From Streptomyces tuirus (GTDB taxonomy: Bacteria > Actinomycetota > Actinomycetes > Streptomycetales > Streptomycetaceae): 64,000 bases of DNA. A program made the position numbers and the translations under genes. This document shows, piece by piece, positions 16,988 through 25,609 of this stretch; positions within the stretch are counted from its first letter, which is position 1; every line of letters begins with the position of its first letter. The stretch spans positions 5,506,001 to 5,570,000 of the forward strand of contig NZ_AP023439.1 of assembly GCF_014701095.1 (NCBI RefSeq), in the 5' to 3' direction. Below the pieces are notes generated by a model, which made no database searches, was not told where the DNA came from, and was given only the letters and a program-made list of their open reading frames with translations.

Positions 16988-17679
16988 GCCCTGTCGTGCG
17001 GATCAGGTTCCGGGGCCGGTCGCCGCGGTCGGTCCGGTGCCGTCGTCCCCCGCAGGAACAGCCACAGCGACGTGAGCAGCACCGCGCACAGACACCAACT
17101 GCCCACCACGTCCAGCGGCCAGTGGTAGCCGCGGCGGACCAGGCCGTAGCTCGCGCCGAGGACCAGGGCCGCGCACACGGTGATCAGGGTGCGGCGGGCG
17201 AGGGTCGTGCGCAGCCAGGGGAGCAGGAGCAGGGCCGCGGAGCCGTAGGCGACGGCGGCCGTGGCGGTGTGGCCCGAGGGGTAGTAGCCGGTGCCGGGCG
17301 GTTCGGTCGGGGTGCCCGGGCGGGCCATCAGTGCCTTCAATGGGACGACCAGTGCCGGGACCAGGGCCATGAGCAGGGCCGCCGCGGCGACGGGGAGCCA
17401 CCAGCGATCCGCACCGGCGCGGCGCCCGCGTACGGCGACGTACCCCAGCGCGACGGCGAGGACCGGGACCGCGACCGGGATGTTGCCGAGGTCGGCGAGG
17501 AGTTCCGAGAAACGGTCCGGGTTCACCAGGACGCGGCTGAGCCGCTCGTCGAGCCGGACGAGCGGGCCGTCGGCGGCGACCTGCCAGGTGATCAGGGCGA
17601 ACAGGAGGGCCGGGAGGGCGAGCAGGAGGGCGACGGAACCCGGGAGTGCGGCGCGTTCCTGCTGCGCGGGGATCGGCAT
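16984..17679 (-). CDS. PAP2-superfamily membrane phosphatase
   Basis: 231 residues with about six membrane helices. The three PAP2 motifs are present: KALMARP (K-x5-RP type), YYPSGHT (PSGH) and a third block YGLVRRGYHWPLDVVGSW, which carries the catalytic histidine. Members remove phosphate from lipid phosphates such as phosphatidic acid or undecaprenyl pyrophosphate on the outer face of the membrane. The substrate here is unknown. The stop codon shares the palindrome CTAG (16984-16987) with the convergent gene. Confidence 0.85.
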   Translation of the reverse strand: MPIPAQQERAALPGSVALLLALPALLFALITWQVAADGPLVRLDERLSRVLVNPDRFSELLADLGNIPVAVPVLAVALGYVAVRGRRAGADRWWLPVAAAALLMALVPALVVPLKALMARPGTPTEPPGTGYYPSGHTATAAVAYGSAALLLLPWLRTTLARRTLITVCAALVLGASYGLVRRGYHWPLDVVGSWCLCAVLLTSLWLFLRGTTAPDRPRRPAPEPDPHDRA

Positions 17680-17730
17680 GGGGCACAGCTTGGCACGAGC
17701 ACGGACGCCGGCCAGCGGCCCCGCGGAGGA

Positions 17731-17976
17731 TCACGTGACGGAACCGGCCCGGGGCGTGAACCCGGCCTCCAGGGCACGGAGATGAAATGGAGGTCGGCCG
17801 CCCCGGAACAGGGGGGGTGGTTCCGGGGCGGCCGTACGGACCGGAACGCCGCGCGCCCCGGGGGGTTTGGGGCGGGCGACTGTCCGATCGGTGAGGAGAT
17901 CCAGAGCCTCAGGCTCCGGTTGTGTGCGCGAGGGCACGACCAGGTCGAAGCTGGGGAGGCCCCGGCCTGATGTCAC
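17731..17976 (-). CDS. possible small protein, doubtful
   Basis: 81 codons from a GTG with AGGGGA 6 nt upstream, a good ribosome-binding site. The first third (for example GLPSFDLVVPSRTQPEPEAL) looks protein-like; the rest is Pro/Arg-rich and runs through the hairpin at 17795-17834. I recognise no homologue. It lies in the otherwise empty 494-bp stretch 17680-18173. It may be a short regulatory or precursor peptide, or chance. Confidence 0.25.
   Translation of the reverse strand: MTSGRGLPSFDLVVPSRTQPEPEALDLLTDRTVARPKPPGARGVPVRTAAPEPPPLFRGGRPPFHLRALEAGFTPRAGSVT
17795..17834. terminator. strong GC hairpin in the gabT-PAP2 spacer
   Basis: A 15-bp perfect stem (17795-17809 with 17820-17834) around a 10-nt loop. 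It can act on minus-strand read-through from gabT before it reaches the PAP2 gene. Confidence 0.5.
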
Positions 17977-18104
17977 CCACAGTCCCCTGCGGGCGGGGTG
18001 TATCTCTCATCTGGGTAGAACCTACGACAGGGCCGGCGCGCAGGACAGGCCGTCGGGCCCCCTGTCATCCACCTCGCACACCTTCTTCACACGCTCTGCC
18101 GCTC

Positions 18105-18132
18105 GCCGCCCCGGTAACGGAACCGGGGCGGC
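18105..18132 (-). terminator. terminator hairpin after gabT
   Basis: An 11-bp perfect stem (18105-18115 with 18122-18132) with a 6-nt loop, 42 nt past the gabT stop. Confidence 0.75.
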
Positions 18133-18173
18133 TCACCTGCCCCGCGGCCGGCTCAGATGCGCGCGCCGCGGGC

Positions 18174-19508
18174 TCAGACGCGGGAGAACGCCTGCTCGAT
18201 GATGTCGAGTCCCTCGTTCAGCAGGTCGTCCCCGATGACCAGCGGGGGCAGGAAGCGGAGCACGTTGCCGTAGGTGCCACAGGTCAGGACCAGCAGGCCC
18301 TCGGCGTGGCACGCCTTGGCGAGCGCGGCGGCCGCCCCCGGGTTCGGCTCCTTGGTGGCGCGGTCCTTGACCAGCTCGATGGCGATCATCGCGCCGCGGC
18401 CCCGGATGTCGCCGATGATCTCGAACTTCTCGGCCATGGCGCCGAGGCGGGCCTTCATGATCGCCTCGATGTTCTTCGCCTTGGCGTTGAGGTCGAGCTC
18501 CTTCATCGTCTCGATCGAGCCGAGCGCACCGGCGCAGGCGACCGGGTTGCCGCCGTAGGTGCCGCCCAGGCCACCGGCGTGCGCGGCGTCCATGATCTCG
18601 GCGCGACCGGTGACGGCCGCGAGCGGCAGACCGCCGGCGATGCCCTTCGCCGTCGTGATGAGGTCCGGGACGATGCCCTCGTCCTCACACGCGAACCACT
18701 GGCCCGTACGGCAGAAGCCCGACTGGATCTCGTCGGCGACGAAGACGATGCCGTTGTCCGTCGCGAACTGGCTGATCGCCGGCAGGAAGCCCTTGGCCGG
18801 CTCGATGAAGCCGCCCTCGCCGAGCACCGGCTCGATGATGATCGCGGCGACGTTCTCTGCGCCGACCTGCTTGCTGATCTGGTCGATGGCCTGCGCGGCG
18901 GCCTCGGGGCCGGCGTTCTCGGGCCCGGTCGGCCAGCGGTAGCCGTACGCCACCGGCACCCGGTAGACCTCGGGCGCGAACGGCCCGAAGCCGTGCTTGT
19001 ACGGCATGTTCTTCGCGGTCAGCGCCATCGTCAGGTTGGTACGCCCGTGGTAGCCGTGGTCGAACACCACGACGGCCTGCCGCTTGGTGTACGCCCGCGC
19101 GATCTTCACGGCGTTCTCGACGGCCTCGGCGCCGGAGTTGAACAGGGCGCTCTTCTTGGCGTGGTCACCGGGGGTCAGCTCGGCGAGGGCCTCGGCGACC
19201 TCGACGTAGCCCTCGTAGGGCGTGACCATGAAACAGGTGTGGGTGAAGTCGGCGAGCTGCGCCGACGCCCGCCGTACGACGGCCTCGGCGGAGGCGCCCA
19301 CGGACGTCACGGCGATGCCCGACCCGAAGTCGATCAGCCGGTTGCCGTCGACGTCCTCGATGATCCCGCCACCGGCACGCGCCGTGAACACGGGCAGCAC
19401 GGACCCCACGCCCTGCGCGACCGCGGCGGTACGGCGGGCCTGCAGCTCCTGCGACTTCGGGCCGGGAATGGCGGTGACGACGCGGCGCTCCTGCGGAAGT
19501 GCGGTCAT
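18174..19508 (-). CDS. gabT: 4-aminobutyrate aminotransferase
   Basis: 444 residues, ATG with AGGAG 7 nt upstream. Class-III PLP aminotransferase. The phosphate-binding NSGAEAVENAVK, the Y/H stacking FDHGYHGRTNLTM, the PLP aspartate in VADEIQSGFCRTG and the Schiff-base lysine in ITTAKGIAGGLPL are all present. It transfers the amino group of GABA to 2-oxoglutarate, giving succinate semialdehyde and glutamate. It diverges from the membrane ATPase gene and lies near a PucR regulator and an aldehyde dehydrogenase, consistent with a GABA branch of polyamine breakdown. Confidence 0.93.
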   Translation of the reverse strand: MTALPQERRVVTAIPGPKSQELQARRTAAVAQGVGSVLPVFTARAGGGIIEDVDGNRLIDFGSGIAVTSVGASAEAVVRRASAQLADFTHTCFMVTPYEGYVEVAEALAELTPGDHAKKSALFNSGAEAVENAVKIARAYTKRQAVVVFDHGYHGRTNLTMALTAKNMPYKHGFGPFAPEVYRVPVAYGYRWPTGPENAGPEAAAQAIDQISKQVGAENVAAIIIEPVLGEGGFIEPAKGFLPAISQFATDNGIVFVADEIQSGFCRTGQWFACEDEGIVPDLITTAKGIAGGLPLAAVTGRAEIMDAAHAGGLGGTYGGNPVACAGALGSIETMKELDLNAKAKNIEAIMKARLGAMAEKFEIIGDIRGRGAMIAIELVKDRATKEPNPGAAAALAKACHAEGLLVLTCGTYGNVLRFLPPLVIGDDLLNEGLDIIEQAFSRV

Positions 19509-19759
19509 GCGGGGCTCCTGGGGTGGTGCGGATGGTCTGTACGGACGCTTGGCTTCTTTTCTCGCAGGCTAGGGCGGAGGGAGGGGGGTGGGCATGCTCC
19601 ATGTGGGCGTTGTCGGCGGGGCGCCTTGTCCGGGGTGGACATGGCCGTCACGTCGTCTGCTGCCCACGCCCCGGCCGCGTAAGCGGTGAACTCCCCAGGG
19701 GAGGGCGTTAGATTGGCTCGCTGATGGTGGACGGAGCGGCTGGTCAGGGGGCAAGGGCG

Positions 19760-21892
19760 ATGGACAGCGACGGGACGCAGGACGCGCGGGGTACGCATGC
19801 GAGTCCCGTGCCGCGCCCGGCGGGGCCGCCGGAGGTGCCGGCGATGCCTCCCCGGCCGCCCCGGGCACCGGCGACGCCGCCGCTGCCGGACGGGTCGGCG
19901 TTCCTCACCTGGCTGCGCGCGCCGCGCCCCGACGCCGCGCCGGGCGTGTGGCGGTTCGGGCACCGGCCGCGGCCCGCGGAGGAACCCGAGGAGATCCCCA
20001 CCCGGCAGCTGCTCAGCGGGGCGCTGATCGCCTTCCTCGTGGGATGGCTCGTCTGGTCGCTGCTGCAGAACGGGTACCTCGGCACCTGGTGGTGGGTGCC
20101 GTTCGACCTGATCGTCCCCGACGCCTGGCGGGGTGGCGACAGCGACCTGGGGGAGACCGGGACGTTCATCGTCTACGAGGGCTATGAGCTGCTCGTCGCC
20201 CTGGGCATCATGATCGGGGCGGCCCGGCTCGGCCGCTGGGGCGAGGTGTGGCGCCGCTTCGTCACCCCCCGCTTCCGCCGCCCGGAGGCCCAGGAGCCCC
20301 GTACGACCCCCGAGGACGACCCGGCGCAGTGGAACGAGCTGCGCGCCGCCGGGGCCCCCGACGCCGCCGAGCGCCTCGCCACCGAGGCCCGCTCCGGGCT
20401 GATGCGCGACGTCGACCACGCCCGGATCCTGCGGGCCTGGCAGGGCGTGCGCACCGGACGGCACAGCCTCGCCGCCTTCAGCGGCGCCGTGCTCAAGGAC
20501 GGCGCCGCCGCGTGCCTGCACCCCTCCGGGGAGCGTGACCTGCCCGCCCGGCTCGCCCGGCACGACCTCGTCACCGGACAGGTGCGGCTCGGGACCACCG
20601 TCGACGACGCCCGCAACCCGTACGCCTACCGCGGCACCGGCCTCGCCCTCGGGCCGGACCTGCTCGGCACCTCGCTCGTCGCCGTCGGCCCCGCCGGATC
20701 CGGCAAGACCGGCACCGTCGTCCGTCCCCTCGCCGAGTCGCTCTGCCTGCACGCCCTCGCCGGGCGGGCCGCCGTGGTGGTCGTCGGGGCGGCCGGCGCG
20801 GGACTCGGACCGGCCGACGCGTACGACGTGGTCGTGCGGATCGGCAACCAGGAGTCCGAGTACGACCTCGACCTGTACGGCGGCGCCACCGACCCGGACG
20901 AGGCCGCGGCCGTGCTCGCCGAGGCGCTCGTCGGGGACCTCGCCGACCCGCACCCCGGCAGCGACGGCCGCCGGTCCACCACCGTCCTCGCCCAGCTGCT
21001 CGGGCCGTTCCGGGCCGTGCACGGGCGCTTCCCCTCCGTACCGGAGCTGCGGCAGCTGCTGGACGGCGCGCCGGGGCCGTTCGCCGCGCTGCGGCAGGGG
21101 CTCCAGGAGGCCGGGCAGGAGTCGCTGCTGCGGGAACTCGACGCCCGCGAGCGGCAGATGGGGCAGCCCGGGGACGCCGGAGGGGTGCTCGGCGATCGTG
21201 TCGCGCTGCTCGACCGGCCGGCCTTCGCCGGGTTCTTCGACACCTCCGGGCAGTCCCGGCCCTTCACGCTCAAGGCCCTCGACCACCCGGTACGGGTGCG
21301 CATCGACCTGCCCCAGCGCGGGCACGCCGACGCCTCCAGGATGCTGGCCCGCCTCGTGCTCGCGCAGTTCACCGCGAGTGTCGCCGTACGCGAGGACCGG
21401 TCGCTGTTCGCCTGCCTGCTGCTCGACGACGCGACCGGGGTGGTGACGCCCGAGGCCGTGCGCGGCATCCAGCGGCTGCGGTCCGGCAACGCCGGGGTCG
21501 TGCTCACCCTGCGCACCCTGGACGACGTGGCCCGGCCGCTGCGCGGGCCGCTGCTCGGCGCGACCGGCTGCAGGATGGCGCTGTCGGGGCTCACGCCCTG
21601 GGACGGGCAGGACTTCGCCGAGGTGTGGGGCAAGGAGTGGACCGAGGCCCGCGACGTCACCGACCGGCAGATCATCGCGGAGACCCCGGCGGGCAAGGCC
21701 GTGCACATGCTGCGCCGGGTCATCACCGGCAAGGCACCGACCGCGCGGGCGGTGACCGTGCGGCAGGTCGAGCGGGAGCGCTGGTCCGCCTCCGAGCTGG
21801 CGCACGCCGTGCCGGCGGGGCACGCGGTGCTGTCGCTGACCGACGTCAAGGGCGAGCACGCGCCACCGCTGCTGGTGGATCTGCGGGGCTGA
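19760..21892 (+). CDS. membrane-anchored ATPase resembling type IV coupling proteins (VirD4/TraG/FtsK class)
   Basis: 710 residues from ATG 19760 (AGGGGG 8 nt upstream). An ATG at 19724 lies 8 nt after a TAGATT -10-like box and could be a leaderless start, adding 12 residues. A Pro-rich N-terminus is followed by two membrane segments (about 84-104 and 143-157). A P-loop domain carries Walker A VGPAGSGKTG (309-318) and Walker B ACLLLDDATGV. A late block, LTPWDGQDFAEVWGKEWTEARDVTDRQI, recalls coupling proteins. No conjugation or type IV secretion genes are nearby, so the role is open: DNA or protein translocation, or a Streptomyces-specific membrane process. Confidence 0.7.
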   Translation: MDSDGTQDARGTHASPVPRPAGPPEVPAMPPRPPRAPATPPLPDGSAFLTWLRAPRPDAAPGVWRFGHRPRPAEEPEEIPTRQLLSGALIAFLVGWLVWSLLQNGYLGTWWWVPFDLIVPDAWRGGDSDLGETGTFIVYEGYELLVALGIMIGAARLGRWGEVWRRFVTPRFRRPEAQEPRTTPEDDPAQWNELRAAGAPDAAERLATEARSGLMRDVDHARILRAWQGVRTGRHSLAAFSGAVLKDGAAACLHPSGERDLPARLARHDLVTGQVRLGTTVDDARNPYAYRGTGLALGPDLLGTSLVAVGPAGSGKTGTVVRPLAESLCLHALAGRAAVVVVGAAGAGLGPADAYDVVVRIGNQESEYDLDLYGGATDPDEAAAVLAEALVGDLADPHPGSDGRRSTTVLAQLLGPFRAVHGRFPSVPELRQLLDGAPGPFAALRQGLQEAGQESLLRELDARERQMGQPGDAGGVLGDRVALLDRPAFAGFFDTSGQSRPFTLKALDHPVRVRIDLPQRGHADASRMLARLVLAQFTASVAVREDRSLFACLLLDDATGVVTPEAVRGIQRLRSGNAGVVLTLRTLDDVARPLRGPLLGATGCRMALSGLTPWDGQDFAEVWGKEWTEARDVTDRQIIAETPAGKAVHMLRRVITGKAPTARAVTVRQVERERWSASELAHAVPAGHAVLSLTDVKGEHAPPLLVDLRG

Positions 21893-22011
21893 CCCCTTCC
21901 CACCTGCGCGGGTACCCGGGGACCGTACGGTGAGGCAGAATCGTCACAGGTCGTTCATACGCGGCGGCCAAATGACCACAGAGATCTCACAGTCCTGACG
22001 CAGAAGGCCTC

Positions 22012-23685
22012 ATGCCCCCGACGCTCGCCTCGCTCGTCCACCACACCGCGCTGAAGCTGACCGTGCGGGCGGGCGAAGACCGCCTCGACGTGCCGGTGCG
22101 CTGGGCCCACGTCAGCGAGCTCGCCGACCCTGTGCCCTACATGGAGGGCGGGGAACTGCTGCTGATCACCGCGCTGAAGCTGGACGCCGAGGACCCGGAG
22201 GCGATGCGCCGCTACGTCCGGCGGCTGGCCGGGGCCGGAGTGGTCGGGCTCGGCTTCGCCGTCGGCGTCAACTACGAGGAGACGCCCAAGGCGCTCGTCG
22301 ACGCGGCCGACCAGGCGGGCCTGCCGCTGCTGGAGGTGCCCCGCCGCACGCCGTTCCTGGCCATCAGCAAGGCCGTGTCCGCGGCGATCGCCGCCGACCA
22401 GTACCGGGCCGTCACCGCCGGGTTCGCCGCCCAGCGCGAGCTGACCCGGCAGGCCCAGACCGGCGGCCCGGAGGGGCTGCTGGCCGCGCTGGCCTCGCAG
22501 GTCGACGGATGGGCGGCGCTGTACGACGCCTCGGGCGCGGTCGTCGCCACGGCGCCGGAGTGGGCGGGACGCCGGGCGGCGCGGCTCACCAGTGACGTGC
22601 AGAAGCTGCGGGACCGCCCCGCGCCCGCCTCCTCCGTGGTCGGCGGACCCGAGCACGAGGACCGGGTCGAGCTGCACACCCTCGGCACCGGCCGGCGCCC
22701 CCGTGCGGCCCTCGCCGTGGGCACGGCCGCCGCCCCGGGCACGGCCGAGCGCTACGCCGTCCACTCGGCCATCGCCCTGCTGACCCTGACCACGGAACGC
22801 TCCCGGTCCCTCCAGGCGGCCGAGCAGCGGGTCGGCGCGGCGGTGCTGCGCATGCTGCTGGCCGGGGAGCCGGACCACGCGCGCGCCGTCGCCGGGGACC
22901 TGTACGGCGGGCTGCTGGACGCACCGTTCCGGATCGTGGTCGCGGAGCGGGTGCCGGTGTCGGCGTCGGCCGCGCTGGCCCGGGCGGAGGCGGGCAACGG
23001 CCTTCCGCCCGTCGAGCGGCCCTCGGCCGCCGCGCTCGCGGCTGCCGACACCGGCGGCGCCCCGCTCGCGGCGCTCGCCGACGTCGTGGAGTCCGCGGCG
23101 GCCCGGGCCGGCGAGGCCGTGCTGGTGGTGCCGGAGGGGGAGCGGCTGGTGGTGCTGGCCGCGGACCGCGGGGCCGCCGCGGCGGCCTGCGGGGAGTACG
23201 CGGCCGCCCTGGAGACGGCCCGGGCCGGGATACGCGAGAAGGTGCCGGGCGGCGAGGAGGGCGAGCTGGTCGTGGGCCTGTCGGCACCGGCCGGGCCGAT
23301 CGCCGCCTCCGCCGCGTACAAGCAGGCCGAACAGGCGCTGTCGGTGGCGCGGCGGCGCGGACGCGTCCTCGTGGAGCACGAGCAGATGGCGGCCGGATCG
23401 GTGCTGCCGCTGCTCGCGGACGACGCCGTACGGGCCTTCGCCGACGGCATGCTGCGGCCGCTGTACGAGCACGACGCCACGGGCCGCGGGGACCTGGTGG
23501 CCTCCCTGCGCGCCTGGCTGTCCAAGCACGGCCAGTGGGACGCGGCGGCGGCGGACCTCGGCGTGCACCGGCACACCCTGCGCTACCGCATGCGCCGGGT
23601 CGAGGAGATCCTCGGCCGGTCCCTGGACGACCCGGACGTCCGGATGGAGCTGTGGCTGGCCCTGAAGGCGAGCAGTAGCGAGTAG
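22012..23685 (+). CDS. PucR-family transcriptional regulator
   Basis: 557 residues. An N-terminal PucR (purine catabolism regulator) sensor domain occupies about 1-130 (VRWAHVSELADPVPYMEGGELLLITAL is diagnostic). A GGDEF-related middle domain follows, then a C-terminal helix-turn-helix (SKHGQWDAAAADLGVHRHTLRYRMRRVEEILG, split by the bend). Members activate or repress catabolic operons in response to a nitrogenous metabolite. Its position, 122 bp before an aldehyde dehydrogenase gene and close to gabT, suggests it controls GABA use. Inverted repeats at 23691-23720 and 23752-23769 are candidate binding sites. Confidence 0.88.
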   Translation: MPPTLASLVHHTALKLTVRAGEDRLDVPVRWAHVSELADPVPYMEGGELLLITALKLDAEDPEAMRRYVRRLAGAGVVGLGFAVGVNYEETPKALVDAADQAGLPLLEVPRRTPFLAISKAVSAAIAADQYRAVTAGFAAQRELTRQAQTGGPEGLLAALASQVDGWAALYDASGAVVATAPEWAGRRAARLTSDVQKLRDRPAPASSVVGGPEHEDRVELHTLGTGRRPRAALAVGTAAAPGTAERYAVHSAIALLTLTTERSRSLQAAEQRVGAAVLRMLLAGEPDHARAVAGDLYGGLLDAPFRIVVAERVPVSASAALARAEAGNGLPPVERPSAAALAAADTGGAPLAALADVVESAAARAGEAVLVVPEGERLVVLAADRGAAAAACGEYAAALETARAGIREKVPGGEEGELVVGLSAPAGPIAASAAYKQAEQALSVARRRGRVLVEHEQMAAGSVLPLLADDAVRAFADGMLRPLYEHDATGRGDLVASLRAWLSKHGQWDAAAADLGVHRHTLRYRMRRVEEILGRSLDDPDVRMELWLALKASSSE

Positions 23686-23751
23686 CCAAACCGTAGTGTC
23701 CGCGTCCCGCACTGCTACGGCTCGGACAAACGCCCTTCGGCCACCTCGCAC

Positions 23752-23769
23752 CTACCGTTGGTCCGGTAG
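23752..23769. promoter_or_regulatory. inverted repeat in the promoter of the second aldehyde dehydrogenase
   Basis: CTACCG-N6-CGGTAG, a perfect inverted repeat 38 bp before the ATG at 23808. A second pair, CCGTAG (23691-23696) and CTACGG (23715-23720), lies upstream. Both are plausible operators for the adjacent PucR protein. Confidence 0.4.
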
Positions 23770-23807
23770 CACCCGATCACCCCCAACGCCGAAGGGCCGG
23801 AACCCAC

Positions 23808-25253
23808 ATGACCTCCACCCACGCCTTCTGGCTCGCCGGCCGCCAGGCCACCGGCGAGGACACCTTCGACGTCACCTCCCCCTGGGACGGGCGGCTCGTC
23901 GGCACGGTGAGCCTGCCGACGGACGCGCAGGTCGAGGAGGCCGTGGCCGCCGCGCACGCCGTCCTGGACGAGTTCGCCGCCACCCCCGCCCATGTGCGGG
24001 CCGCCGCCCTCGACCACGTCAGCAAGCGCCTCGCCGAGCGCACCGAGGAGATCGCGCAGCTGATCTCCGCCGAGAACGGCAAGCCCCTGAAGTGGGCCCG
24101 CGGCGAGGTCGGCCGTGCCGTCTCCGTGTTCCGGTTCGCGGCCGAGGAGGCCCGGCGGTTCAACGGCGGCGAGGCCCAGCGGCTCGACACCGACCAGGGC
24201 GGTCAGGGCCGGCTCGCGCTCACCCGCCGCTTCCCCAAGGGCGTCGTCCTCGGCATCGCGCCGTTCAACTTCCCGCTGAACCTCTGCGCCCACAAGATCG
24301 CCCCGGCCATCGCCGCCGGCGCCCCGATCATCCTCAAGCCGGCCCCGGCCACCCCGCTGTCCGGCCTGATCATCGGCGACCTGCTGGCCGAGACCGAGCT
24401 GCCCGCCGGCTCCTGGAGCATCCTGCCGGTCGCCAACGACAAGATGCCGGCCCTGGTGCAGGACGAGCGTCTGCCCGTCATCTCCTTCACGGGCTCCGAG
24501 AAGGTCGGCTACGCGATCATGGACTCGGTGCCGCGCAAGCACTGCACCCTGGAGCTGGGCGGCAACGGCGCGGCCGTCGTCCTCGCCGACTGGGCGAGCG
24601 ACGAGGACCTCGAGTGGGCGGCGAGCCGCATCGCCACCTTCTCCAACTACCAGGGCGGCCAGTCCTGCATCTCCGTGCAGCGGGTCATCGCCGACGCCTC
24701 GGTGTACGACCGGCTGCTGCCGCGCATCGTCGCCGCCGTCGAGGCCCAGGTCACCGGCGACCCCAGTGACGACAAGACCGAGGTCGGCCCGCTGGTCAGC
24801 GAGGACGCCGCCCGGCGCGTCGAGGCGTGGGTCCAGGAGGCCGTGGACGCCGGGGCGCGGCTGCTCACCGGCGGCAAGCGCGAGGGCGCCTCCTACGCGC
24901 CGACCGTCCTGGCCGAGGTCCCGGGCGAGGTGACGATCGCCTCCGAGGAGGTCTTCGGGCCGGTCCTGACCGTGCAGAAGGCAGATGGCGAGGCCGCGGC
25001 CTTCGCCGCCGTCAACGACTCCAAGTACGGCCTCCAGGCGGGCGTGTTCACCCACGACCTCCAGACCGCCTTCCGTGCCCACCGTGCCCTCGAGGTCGGC
25101 GGCGTGGTCATCGGCGACGTGCCGTCCTACCGCGCCGACCAGATGCCGTACGGCGGCGTCAAGCAGTCCGGCGTGGGCCGCGAGGGCGTGCGGTTCGCCA
25201 TGGAGGACTACACCTACGAGCGGGTGCTGGTCCTCACCGGCATCGACCTCTGA
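23808..25253 (+). CDS. aldehyde dehydrogenase, probably succinate-semialdehyde type
   Basis: 481 residues. Motifs: GIAPFNFPLNLCAHKI, KPAPATPLS, SFTGSEKVGY, the general base in LELGGNGAAV, the nucleophile in NYQGGQSCISVQR, EEVFGPVLTV, and the end MPYGGVKQSGVGREG. GQSCIS is the form found in semialdehyde and methylmalonate-semialdehyde-like members. Next to gabT and pucR, the likely job is oxidising succinate semialdehyde to succinate, which completes the GABA route. Aldehyde specificity cannot be proven from motifs, so I give no gene symbol. Confidence 0.82.
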   Translation: MTSTHAFWLAGRQATGEDTFDVTSPWDGRLVGTVSLPTDAQVEEAVAAAHAVLDEFAATPAHVRAAALDHVSKRLAERTEEIAQLISAENGKPLKWARGEVGRAVSVFRFAAEEARRFNGGEAQRLDTDQGGQGRLALTRRFPKGVVLGIAPFNFPLNLCAHKIAPAIAAGAPIILKPAPATPLSGLIIGDLLAETELPAGSWSILPVANDKMPALVQDERLPVISFTGSEKVGYAIMDSVPRKHCTLELGGNGAAVVLADWASDEDLEWAASRIATFSNYQGGQSCISVQRVIADASVYDRLLPRIVAAVEAQVTGDPSDDKTEVGPLVSEDAARRVEAWVQEAVDAGARLLTGGKREGASYAPTVLAEVPGEVTIASEEVFGPVLTVQKADGEAAAFAAVNDSKYGLQAGVFTHDLQTAFRAHRALEVGGVVIGDVPSYRADQMPYGGVKQSGVGREGVRFAMEDYTYERVLVLTGIDL

Positions 25254-25280
25254 CGGTCGTCCGACCCACCCTCTGGCTTA

Positions 25281-25295
25281 TGGAAACCATTTTCA
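25281..25295. promoter_or_regulatory. Zur-box-like palindrome in an AT-rich patch
   Basis: TGGAAACCATTTTCA agrees at 12 of 15 positions with the TGAAAATGATTTTCA form I recall for Streptomyces zinc-regulator (Zur) operators. A TATAAG box follows at 25296-25301 and a terminator at 25313-25344. The AT content stands out sharply from the surroundings. The nearest downstream gene starts 315 bp away. Confidence 0.35.
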
Positions 25296-25312
25296 TATAA
25301 GCTCTGTGAAGA

Positions 25313-25344
25313 GGCCCGGCACCGATGCCTTCCGGTGCCGGGCC
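25313..25344 (+). terminator. terminator hairpin after the aldehyde dehydrogenase
   Basis: A 12-bp perfect stem (25313-25324 with 25333-25344), 8-nt loop, followed by CCTTCT. The rest of the 25254-25609 spacer has no convincing gene; CCAGT-AGC-ACTGG (25548-25560) is a small inverted repeat near the promoter of the next gene. Confidence 0.8.
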
Positions 25345-25609
25345 CCTTCTGTGGCACGCGCCACCGACTCCTCGCCGCGCTCGGCGACGAGCGGCTCGAA
25401 CACCTCGGGGGGAAGCCGTCCCCGGGGACGGAGCCTCGATGCAACACCGTAGTCAGGCGGGCGACACGTGCCGGACGGCATGCGCCCCCTTGGGCTGAAC
25501 GGACGCGCGAGGACTGGTGGGAGCGTCCGGATTCGGGTACCAACGATCCAGTAGCACTGGTCGGTAACGAATCGGTCCTCCATCTTCTAGTTGCGGCGAG
25601 GTGCCCCTC

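Noticed and set aside
25293-25583. 96-codon minus-strand frame in the spacer before the acyl-CoA dehydrogenase
   Set aside because: It runs through the terminator hairpin, has Arg/Pro-rich text, no ribosome-binding site and no known similarity.
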